A stretch of 64,000 nt of DNA. Origin: Physcia stellaris (taxonomy: Eukaryota; Ascomycota; Lecanoromycetes; Caliciales; Physciaceae). The notes beneath the pieces were generated by a model. That model was not told the origin of the DNA, made no database searches, and worked only from the letters and a program-made list of their open reading frames with translations. The translations under genes were made by a program, and so were the position numbers. The stretch spans positions 434,001 through 498,000 of the forward strand of contig JABSSW010000016.1 of the NCBI GenBank assembly GCA_018902385.1, read 5' to 3'. Of the stretch, positions 1 to 9,843 are shown one piece after another; position 1 is the first letter of the stretch; each line of letters begins with the position of its first letter.

Positions 1-1039
1 CACGGCTCGCTTTGGATGTTCCAATCCGCTTCGGTGCCCATGATCTGCGTCCACCTTCAGAGACGTTAGCTTTTCCACAGGGCCGCTATAGGAAACACGT
101 TACGCTGCTGGCATGGCCGAAGCCGGCACCGAGCCCTTTGGCCCGCCTGCTTCCACGAGCAGGACGGACACCACGGGATCTTCTGCGAGGCGGCGGGCGA
201 GCACGCAGCCTGCTGTGCCTCCTCTGCAGAGAATGTGAGTACGTGATATGGTGCGTGGTGCTGCGAGGCGTACCCGCAGATAATGTAGTCATAGGTTTTG
301 TCGTCGTTGCTTGATAGTGGCATAGCTGTTACTGGAGAGACTTTTCTGTAATCCCTTGGAAGGTTCTAAGGCGTCGCGCCGGAAGCCAGAGGCTGCGCTC
401 AAGGTATATCGAGAGAGTTGGCGGGGAGGTGGGACCGTCCAGTTCTTGAGGTGGTGTGGGATGCTGCAGTATGTAGCCAGCCGGATCAGTGCAGTCCTTC
501 GATAATGCACATTGGCTGTTGATTCCCCGCAGCTGGACGCATGTCCGACCTTACCTTACCTACCCATACAATCCAATCCAATCAGGCAAACGCCGATTTT
601 TTGGGACAGCAATTTGAACGTAGTCGTGATGTATGCTTGGAGTACGAAAAGCTGCAATCATGCGGTATTTTGATCTGACTCTTAGCGCGTCCTGTTTGCA
701 ACTCAAGTTCCGCTGGTTTGCTCTCTAAACCTGTGGCGACAATATAGAAATCGCAATAGCGCTCTCATCTGTGAAGTTTAGGTGTATGAATTTAGGAGCC
801 TTTCGTGTGCCATGTCGCAGTGACGATGCTCCTCCGCTCGTCCATCCTACAAAGAGGTCAAAAGGCTAAGAGAAACGGATATGAGACAGAGAGAAAAGGA
901 CTTAGTTAGGCATTACACTACCTAAGCAGAATGCATGTCGAGATCACACCACAACTTCTCCAGGTCCCACTTAGGTAGTAGTAGCCTTCCTAGACTCCAG
1001 AAACGCCAAAGCTGCCATGAATCATCGACCAAGGTAATT
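1..1039. other. Intergenic, no supported gene
   Basis: No recognised coding sequence. An ATG at 113 opens about 40 codons rich in Ser, Arg and Pro that run into a good donor (GTGAGT at 235), so a first exon is possible on the plus strand, but no matching downstream exon could be found. The rest has mixed composition and many stops in all frames. Confidence 0.4.
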
Positions 1040-2539
1040 TTAGGCGCCCTCGCTGCCAAACTCCGCCGTCCATTCTTCGCTCCTTTTGATGTCTTCTTGG
1101 CTCACCGTTGGTCTCGCACTCTTTACGGCTTTGACGAAGTCTTTCAGGACCAGTGGGGGCTCGAGGAGCTTATCTGACTCGACCTCAGTCCATGACATTT
1201 CCATAGCGCCAGCGTCGCCCGGGGAGCATGGTGTTAGTTTTTCTTCGCCGTCCACGGTCACCTATATTCCTGGTCAAAAGCCCATCCCCAAAACCCGACG
1301 GAAAGATGGGTAAAGGGTTACATACCTTCTTATAATGTGTGGCAGTCTGAATCTTCCTTACTGGCTGCATCAATGCATCCTGCACCGCAATGCTAATATC
1401 GCTCCCCGAATACCCTTCACTCAGCGCACCCAAGGTCTTAAAATCCTGTGCCTTGAGATCACACGGCGTGCTTCCAACACTCATCTCGAACATGCGCATC
1501 CTGCCTGCCAGATCTGGAAGACTGATGTGCACTCGTCTCTGGAACCGTCTTCGGATCGCGGCGTCGAGTTGCCAGGGGATATTAGTGGCGCCTAGTATGA
1601 GAACACCCTTCGAATCACGGCCCACACCATCCATTTGGACTAGCAGTTCGGTTTTTATGCGTCGTGAGGCTTCGGATTCGCCTTCGCCGCGGGGACCGCA
1701 GAGGGCGTCGACTTCGTCAATGAAGATTATGGAGGGTTTGTTCTCGCGGGCCATATTAAACAGCTGTTTTACTAGCCTTTGATACTCCATCAGCAGAAGA
1801 TCCAGAGTGGGAGTCTGCGAAGACATACCTCTCGCTCTCACCCATCCATTTCGAGACCAAATCACTACTGCTCACACTGAAGAACGTGCTGTTTGCCTCC
1901 GTCGCGACAGCTTTTGCGAGATACGATTTACCTGTTCCAGGCGGTCCGTAGAGCAATATCCCCTTCCAGGGTTGTCTTTTCCCAACGAATAGATGTGGAA
2001 ACTTGATGGGTAATATGACAGCCTCCTTGAGCGCCTCTTTCGCACCCTCAAGCCCAGCAACATCTTCCCACTTGATATTTGGTTTATCCGTTAAGATCGC
2101 TCCCTGCAACGCCCCTCGTAGCTTTTTCGACTCCGGATCCTGCTCGTCGTCGTCGTCGTCCCTACGTCGCCTACAGATCAGCCTTCAGCATCCTACCCGT
2201 ATCCATGTCGATACAAGAGGGCAGGAGAACTCACTTTCCCTTCCCAGTCCCGCCCGATACCTTCCCATTACTTCCCACCGCCGCAGGCTTCTTCTTCCCA
2301 CCCTTATCCCCCTCCGCCAAATGAGATTTCAGCTTCTCGGCTCTGTCCATGTACTCCGCCGCTTTTGTGCGGATCATATCCTTGGACTTAGGGTTTTTCT
2401 CCCATTTCAGCGCTAGCATGAAGAGTTCGAGGGATTGGTAGTAGAGCTGATAGGCTTTCTCGTAGTCGCCGCCTGTGTCATTTTCGATGGCCTTTTTGAC
2501 AACGTCGATTGCGCGTCCGAGGAAGTCGGTGTTGCTCAT
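1040..2539 (-). CDS. VPS4: Vacuolar protein sorting-associated protein 4 (ESCRT-III disassembly AAA ATPase)
   Basis: Hexameric AAA ATPase that disassembles ESCRT-III filaments at endosomes, driving multivesicular-body sorting. Four exons on the minus strand: 2539-2235, 2170-1829, 1776-1326 and 1261-1040. All introns are GT-AG and the reading phase is continuous. They give 439 residues, close to the 437 of yeast Vps4. The N-terminal MIT domain (about residues 1-75, [20 protein letters not shown]) is followed by an acidic linker with a run of Asp. The Walker A motif is GPPGTGKS, Walker B is IIFIDEVD, and the arginine-finger region reads RRRFQRR. The C-terminal helix ([20 protein letters not shown]) is typical of the family. 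Start chosen at the first ATG, which begins the MIT domain. Shares a 524-bp upstream region with the divergent prefoldin gene. Seen: motifs and splice sites. Known: family function. Confidence 0.97.
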
Positions 2540-3063
2540 TTTGGAAGCGACGAAGAGCTAAAGAACTAGGAAGAGATGAGGACCACGAATGCCACAAGTG
2601 GACGTTAGGGAGACAAGGAAAGTAGGATATGGGATATTGATTGGAGGGGCGCTATCGTTCTCTCATGAAATCGGATTATGAGCGTCGAATTCGCCTAGAC
2701 TGTCTTTGTATTTGCTTATCCAAGCAGTTCTGGCCATGCAGTCGTTTCAGTATATAGAGATCAAGTGAATGGTGAAAGCCAAAGGTATCTGCAAAATCCA
2801 CCCGCCTGTTGCCCAGTAAACACCCCTAACCGATGACGCCCATTCTGCGCCTAGCCTAGACCCCGCGTTTACCGAGGCTCGCGGGTATAGCCTCACCTGT
2901 TCCCAATTAGGCCATTTGCGACTTCATCCAAGGGTCAATCTTGTGCTTTGAATCCAGTGGCCTTCCTTTGTCGCTCGGTACAGTCCCTTTCATTCCTTTA
3001 TATCGCAAAGTAATCTCCCTGGGAACTCACACTGGAGACGGGTACGCTCACCCAAAGCCAACA
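2540..3063. promoter_or_regulatory. Divergent promoter between VPS4 and prefoldin 6
   Basis: 524 bp between two divergent start codons, so it must hold both promoters. No clear TATA box or other named element was found. No coding frame is supported here. Confidence 0.5.
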
Positions 3064-3786
3064 ATGTCAGAATCAGAGAAGAAACTACAATCCCTCTCGG
3101 AGGAGTATCAAAAGCTACAGACAGGTACCTCCCTTCCCCCACCCCCCTCTCCCCACCCCATCCCCACTCAACACTAACAACCCCCAGATCTCCAATCCTC
3201 CATCACCGCCCGCCAAAAGCTCGAATCGCAACAACAAGAAAATAAATCCGTCCAAAAGGTTCCCCACCCCTACCATCCCACCTCAATCCCCTAATTAACC
3301 CCGCATTCTTCAAAGGAATTCTCCTCCCTCCCTCCATCTTCAAACATCTACAAACTCGTCGGACCGGTGCTCCAAAAACAGGAGCGCAGGGAAGCGGTAC
3401 AGGTCGTGGATGGACGGTTGGAGTTTATTGGGGGAGATGTGCGTTTCCCCCACTTTCTTCCACTTATTCTACTTCCCTTTCCTTACGCTCCGAAAGATGG
3501 AAGGGAAAAAAGGAAACAAAGTGGCGTGACTGACATATAAATCTACCCAGAAAACGAATCGAGAAAGCAATCAAAGAGTCGCAGGAGAAGAGCGAGGGGT
3601 TGAAGATGGAGGTGCGTAACCCCTTATTCCTTTCCCCCTTCGATATCCGGGAATCCCCATCTGTCAATCGCATAAAGCGGGAGACCGAATTAAAACGGCA
3701 AGTTCAAGAATGGCATCGATTTGCTGACAGACTTCCTTGTGGGGAGATAGATATACAAATTACAAACCCAGCTGCAACCCTCGTAA
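3064..3786 (+). CDS. YKE2: Prefoldin subunit 6
   Basis: Beta-type subunit of the hexameric prefoldin chaperone that hands unfolded actin and tubulin to the CCT chaperonin in the cytosol. Five exons are inferred: 3064-3124, 3188-3258, 3316-3440, 3551-3611 and 3751-3786, giving 117 residues (yeast Yke2 has 114). The N-terminal coiled coil (KLQSLSEEYQKLQTDLQSS) leads to the conserved beta-hairpin segment IYKLVGPVLQKQE, then the C-terminal coiled coil KRIEKAIKESQEKSEGLKME. The frame closes across intron 3 only if the donor is GC at 3441 (GC-AG intron). The nearby GT at 3439 would put exon 4 out of frame. Last exon encodes only 11 residues. Identity rests on length and the two-coil plus hairpin pattern. 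Confidence 0.88.
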
Positions 3787-4753
3787 CCCGCATCTCGAAA
3801 CCTATCCCACTTGCCGCCCAAAACCTCCCCTTACCCCCCCAAAAAGCCCTCCCAAAAGATCCCAAACCCCTCAACAGTCAGTACCCCACCCCCTCAATCC
3901 CACTCCCGCACCCACCTCCAGTCATTCTCTATCCCCAGCCCAGGCTAACTCACCCAACCAGATCAAGCCTCTCCAACCAACCCCCACCAAGCCAGATTCT
4001 CCTTCCCCCCCTCACCCATCCTCCACCTCACTCCCAGTCGACCAGCCAGCCCACAAACCCAAATCACCGCCCCATCTAAAACTAAATGGAAGACACCACG
4101 ACTCCACAACGTCATATATAGAACACCCCGAAACCAGAGCCCCGGTCACCAAGAATCGCAAGCCTTAATCAGGAAGCAAGGAAGGGAGCAAGAAAGGAGC
4201 GGTAATAGCGAGCGCATGGGAATATTTTCTCGCTTTTATTTCCGGGATTTTCCTGATAAGTATAAGTGGTACTATTGTAACTTAGCCATTAAAAGCGCCT
4301 CACACAGCTAGATGTATTTGGCTGTCTGAATATGGCGGCTCTTTCTATTTTACTTCGAGAGGTGGGAGCTCAAGCGTTTTCAGATTTAGTCCGTATGGAC
4401 GTGCTACTCGGCAAATAGCAGCGCATGTTTGGGTCTTTCTGGGAAGAAACCAATCAAGCATTGGTAGTTTCAATGCCAAGCGCAAATTGCAGGACATGGA
4501 GAGCATCGGCATCTTTTCTGATGGGTAGTTCCATTACTGTTCCTTTCTTGTATCACACAACACCATAATTAATGCTAATGTACAGATGTATATCGCTGAG
4601 ATGCCAACCACATAATGCCTTCTCTGGAAATTAATGAAAAGCGCTGAGCAAGAACATGAAGCAATTCATCCTCCACATACGACAGACTTCCATCTATTAC
4701 CCGCGCCAAAGCATGCTCATACCCTCCTGTCACACTGCCCGACATCATTACAT
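3787..4753. other. Intergenic, C-rich then mixed sequence
   Basis: About 380 bp after the prefoldin stop are extremely poor in G and rich in C/A (CCCC, CACCC), giving proline-rich open frames that look like composition artefacts. The remainder to the adhesin stop has no supported gene. Confidence 0.5.
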
Positions 4754-7700
4754 TCAAAGGAAGAAAAGAAGAGTGACGAACCCAGCCAATCCTGCGATCC
4801 AGAAGGCCGAATCGTGGGCCGCGAATCCCTCAAAAGGTACAGCAGTCGCGTTCAAGGTGATGAAAGGTGTCCCGTTCCCAGCAACTGTTGGAATATTTGG
4901 AGACAGAGGATTCGCCTGCTGTATTAATCCCACGGAAGTCTGCTCCGGAAGAGATGGGGTCTCAGCGGTCGAGGCTGCTTGCACCAACGAGATTGAAGCG
5001 CCTTCTGGTGAATTGGGAACGCTTGCGATAGGGCTCGGACTCGAAGTTTCTGTCCCACCAAGGACAACAGGCGATAAGATGGGGCTGCTACCAGATTCTA
5101 TCACAGGACCAGCCCCGGGTAGAGTGGTCTAGTAAGAGACAGTGTTAGCTTCGCTCTCGGAAAGAGCCAGAACATGACACGCTATATTGAAAGGCAGTGA
5201 CATGATCTTAGAAGATAAAACTTACTTCGCTGACTGACTGCGTCCCAGTCCCAGAGGATGGGGTGACAAAGGTTTCTAGGGCTGTCTGGCCTGACGCGGA
5301 GATAATCAAACCGATTGACGTGCTAGACGTCGTGACAACGGCTCCAGCTGGGTTTGTGGTGGTCAGTACAACAACAATGGCAGACGGAGAGACTGCTGGA
5401 GCAGAGATCTGAACAAGAGATGTGCTTGACGTAGTAATGGCAGAGCCAGCTCCATTCGTCGTTGTAAACACTACCACGGTGGCAGATGAAGAGAGTGTTG
5501 GGGCTGGCACCAGGACTATTGATGCGCTCGAACTGACTACCGCGGATCCAGCTTGGTTCGTTGTGGTATATGCAACTACAGTCGCAGATGGGGACAGCTC
5601 CGGATGAGGAATCAACGCTATCGAAGTGCTTGACGTGGTTATCGTCGATCCAGCTTGGTTTGTTGTAGTCTGTACAATGACGGCGGCAGATGGCGAGAGC
5701 ACCAAAGCAGGAGCTGTTGATGGGCTAGACGTGGTGATGATGGATCCAGCTGAATTTGTAGTAGTCAGGATCACCACTGGCGGAACTTCCTCAGTGTTTG
5801 GACCCAAAACTTGAGGAATTGATGTGCTCGATGTGGTGAACACAGAACCGGCAGCATCGGTTGTAGTGAATATGATTACGCTCGGAGATTCTGTAGCGGC
5901 TAAGATGGTGCCTGGCGTCTTCAATGTGCTAGAGGTTGTCACCAGAGATCCGGCTTCATTGGTTGTTGTAAGGATGACCACGGTTGGAGTCCCCACGATC
6001 GCTGGAACCTGGATCTGTGTGGTTGTTGTACTGGAGCTTGTGACCAGAGACCCTCCAGGGTTCGTAGTAGTGAAGACGACGACCACTGGAAATTCCAATG
6101 TACTTGTGCCAAAGACCTGGCCAGCGGTATTAGGCACACCTGAGGCTGATGCGATGGAGGCCGTTGACGAGCCCTGTGCAGTCGAGGTACTCGATGTAGT
6201 GATGGCCGAGCCTGCTGCATTTGTCGTTGTGAGGATAATGATCGCAGTGGACGCCTTGGATGTTGAACCGAGGGTCTGGCTAGCTGAGCTACCAGTCTCA
6301 ATGGACGCCGAGCCCAATGGCACAATACCAGTGGAGCCTGAAATCGCCGAAGTGGCAGTCGATGCAGCTGGTGCTGCAGGAACCAAGGCAGTAAATGTGC
6401 TGGAGAAGGTGAATTCCAATCCAGCGGGGTTTGTTAGAGTCGTAACAAAAACCGTGGTCGCCGTACTCAGGGAACGACTGGAGCTTGCAGAAGTGGCTAC
6501 TAGATTCGGCACAGAAGAACCAATAGACTCCGTCACAGGAGTAGGAAAGCTAGTCGATGATGTCATGCTAGAAACCAGTAAAGTTGCTGATGTCTGGACA
6601 ATGGAACCCAAAGCATTGGTCGTCGAGTAGGTTGATACTGTGGTCGAGGCCGGTGGAAGTGAAGTCTTGTCTCTAGGAGTGGTAGACTTGTCTCTTGTAG
6701 ACTGAGAAGTGGTCTGGCCTCCAGACTCCGACAATTCTGTTGGTAAAGTCGTGAATTCGGACTTTGACGATGTTTCCCCTGCAGTTGGAATGGATGTATT
6801 AAGAAAAGGCGCTGTGGGAACTTTAGTTCCACCGGTACTTCCAGATGGCGGAGACGTAGTTTTGTCAGTTGTCCTGGAGTCCTTGTCACCAAATGGCGAC
6901 GATGTAGGCTGAGAAGGTGATTCGGAGCCTACAATGCCTGGCGGTGAGGAGGTTGGTTTGAAGGTTGACCCATAGCCTGGAGGGACTCCTTCTGTAAAGC
7001 CAGGCGTGCCTGAGAGAGTGACATATATCGATGGAGTAGTGATATAGCCTCCACCGTATGCGCTTCCGAGCATCTGCGGTGTCCAGAGAGGCACTACTGA
7101 TGTAGTCAGGCTGGCAGTTGAGGATTTGTCATTCTGGGTAGTTGATGTGGCGGAAGGGATTGGATTAGTTGTGATACCTGACGAATCTTTGTCCCCTGAG
7201 CTGACAGACGGTGAACTCGATATTGTCACGATACTCTGAATCTCTGTCCATGTCAACGGTACACCGGTGGACTCTGGAGTCGGCGTGTTTTCGCTCGGCG
7301 ATGTGCCAGAGTAGATGATGACTGAAGGTGAACCTGTTCCATTCGAGCCAGGCAGCGTCAACGTGAAGAACATGACGGTTGGCGATGCCGAAGGCGATGC
7401 AACAGCTGACGTTCCGCTGCCAGAGGCCTCACCTGTTATCGGCGAGGACGTCCCAATCACATAAGAGATGCTGACCCGAGGCGAGCCAGCGTTTGAGCTA
7501 GAACTAGCAGATGGTGTTGCGCCAGTCGTAGGTAAGCTCACTGGCAGAGAGTAATTGCTTGTTGATGGAGCGACGAGGCTTAAAGTCTCGGTGCTCACAG
7601 TCGAAGTAGTCAAGACGGTGGTTGTCTTATCATTGCCCGACAGCCTAGAGGTTGTGGTTTTGTCTTTGTCAGAGACTAAAGTTTCTGTGCTGTTTGATCC

Positions 7701-8437
7701 ATATGATATTGTGAGGGTCTTGTCCTGGTCAGGGAGTGTTGCTGTTATTGTCTTGTCCTTGTCAGGTACCGATGTGGTACCATTTGTCTTTTCCGATTCA
7801 CTGGGGATCAAGGACGTTGCCGACTTCGAGTGGAGCGAGATTGGAACAGAGACTACCGAGACGGTCTTATTGACTTGGACAGTAACCACAACGGAGGAGT
7901 CTTTGTCTTTGCCAGTTGTAGGAGATGAAAAGGTGCTCAAGCCGGGGCTCTTGGATGTGGGCAGAGTTGACGTTTTGTCCTTGTCCGGTATGGTTGTGGT
8001 CGATGATCGAGATGTAGAAAAGCTATCTTTGTCTCGGAAGGTCAATGTAGTCGTGAGCTTGTCCTTGTCCTTGTCCTTGTCAGATGCCAAAGATGAGATG
8101 GACGACGGTAGCTTGTCGGATGATTGAAGACTGCCAAAGGTGCTTGCAATGATTCTCGAGGTAGCCGTCAGGTTGAGAGAGATCTTGTCTTTGTCGTCTA
8201 GGATACAGAAAGTCAGCTGAATGATCTGGAGGAACTACTCAAGCTTGAGATGAGTCGATAGAATGCGGGAAACTCACCATCGAATGTCCGACGCCTCGGA
8301 TGGTTATCTGCATTCCGTCAGCTTTGAAGAGTCGGGCTGTAATGAGGATATTGGAAATCAGTACCTCTAGGGCCACCGAGTACGAGTACTACCGAGGTAG
8401 CCAATGCTACAGCGAGCAGAGCCTTGGAAGCGTGCAT
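4754..8437 (-). CDS. Ser/Thr-rich GPI-anchored, repeat-bearing cell-surface protein
   Basis: Predicted secreted wall or adhesin-like protein, family not recognised. Four exons (8437-8365, 8336-8278, 8216-5226, 5128-4754) keep phase and give 1165 residues. Residues 1-22 form a signal peptide (MHASKALLAVALATSVVLVL). A Ser/Thr-rich stretch follows with many short Asp-Lys-Asp/Lys motifs. Then come about ten copies of a roughly 34-residue repeat with a VV(I/V)xTTTNxAGSxxTTSST-like core in the C-terminal half of exon 3. The last exon ends in a hydrophobic tail (FWIAGLAGFVTLLFFL) after small residues, as expected for a GPI-attachment signal. Start chosen because it alone supplies the signal peptide. 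The high Ser/Thr content implies heavy O-mannosylation. Function is inferred only from architecture. Confidence 0.85.
5284..6470 (-). repeat. Tandem ~34-codon repeat array inside the surface protein
   Basis: About ten imperfect tandem units of roughly 100 nt encode a beta-strand-like core (hydrophobic run, TTTN, AGS, TTSST) separated by Pro/Ser/Ala spacers. The seven units nearest the C terminus are the most regular. Such arrays usually change copy number between isolates. Confidence 0.8.
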
Positions 8438-9843
8438 GGTGAGGAGCAAGCCCGACCAGAGAAATGATGGCTACACTTGAGGGAGATGTACAAGAAAGGC
8501 AACGAGTGTAAAGCAGAGATTTGACGAAACGAGAGACACAGTGAAAGTGGCCGAGAGGATACGGATGAGGATGGAGAGAGAGGAGAGAAAAAGATTCGGG
8601 GACAGAGATGGGATTAAGAGCAAGTGGGGAGTAGGAACGCCGAAGCTGACGATACGTGGCAGGTGCTGCTGTCGCTCAATGCAGGAGCGCCCTCGCGCTC
8701 TTCTTCTTGACTCGGTAATCAATAGATCACGATTGCCAACATAAGATGTCATCAAAAGTCTGTCTACTAAAAGCCATCAATCTTCTACTGCAAGCGAGAA
8801 CTACGTTTGAAATGCAGATGAAAGGAGATATCAGAGAGCATGGAACTGTAGGGGTTTCAGATGTCATTCCTCTGAAGGATAACCAACATCTTTTGCTCAA
8901 ACCCGTCGAGGCAGCTAGAGCTTGCTTCATATTCAAGGGCGCCGTCCACGTGGAATTCGGGCGCCCGAGAGTAGGCATTTCTGCCTTACGTGAGATATGG
9001 GTATTGGGTGATTCTGCCTGGGAGTCTGCACCCACAGAAAAAGTCAAGGGACTTGAAGGTGACTGCTCAATCAAGAAACGGTAGCAGCAAAGTATCCAAC
9101 CAATTGCGATATGTCATGACGACGCGGATACTGGATCCGTTGCTCCCAGCAGCCCTTGGTATGGAGGTTCAGTCAAAGGAGCAAGGTGTAGCTGAAGCAG
9201 GCGCGAGATTTGCTGTGTGGAATCTTCTCGAGACTTCAAGGCGCCCAATATCATAGTGCACTAAACTACTTGCACTATCGGTGCACCACGGTTTCGAGCC
9301 CGAATAGTGCGTATAGTTTGGGCCATTTATCACACCATACTAATTAGTATAGTACAGTAAAAAGGTGGTAGTTTTGGTGTGTACTAGTAGTATATGTAGT
9401 GCAGATGATTTTATATTATTCTAGCTCTACAACTCTTTCAACCCTATCAACCCTGAATATATTACCAGATTTTGAGCGACTAGTTACAAAACGACAGCTA
9501 GCATGCATCATCGGATTTTTTTGTTAGTGATGTTGCAATAAATTACACAGATTTTGGATATTTTTGATAGTTTTCAGCCTCAAGATTCGTTTGCTATCTT
9601 AGGGTGATCAACTCTACGTACTATACGTGCTATCGGTACACTACTGGTGCATCACCAAATTTCGTAGTATAGTATAGTATTGAGCTTCTGTAGAGTAGTA
9701 CATCTCAAAAATCGATAGTATGATGTGATATGAGGTCTGTGATGCACTACTCGCACCATTGAATGTCTTGTCTCGAGTGTTACAATTCAGTCTCAAGTTT
9801 GATGAGACAGCTTCTGAACACGTACGAAGAATTTGAGAGTTTC
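8438..9843. other. Intergenic and transition zone before the repeat block
   Basis: From 8438 to about 9250 the sequence has normal composition and holds promoter DNA of the surface-protein gene. Open frames on both strands near 8727-9084 show no recognisable family and no splice logic. From about 9255 to 9843 the sequence turns AT-rich with reiterated GTGCAC / AGTGCA / TATCGGT(G/A)CA motifs, like subterminal repeats of a decayed DNA transposon, but CC and GG remain, so the mutational signature of the neighbouring block is absent. Confidence 0.4.

Noticed and set aside
113-234. Possible first exon on the plus strand ending in a GTGAGT donor
   Set aside because: About 40 low-complexity codons with no identifiable continuation; not enough to call a gene.
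3737-4168. Long proline-rich open frames after prefoldin
   Set aside because: Result of C/A-rich, G-poor composition that removes stops; no motifs, no splice logic.
5422-6630. Long plus-strand valine-rich frames opposite the surface protein
   Set aside because: Antisense shadows of the Ser/Thr repeat coding sequence.
8727-9084. Overlapping open frames on both strands
   Set aside because: No family resemblance, no conserved motif and no supporting context on either strand.
9285-9300. tRNA B-box-like GGTTTCGAGCCC
   Set aside because: No matching A box or cloverleaf around it; the word belongs to a tract of reiterated motifs.
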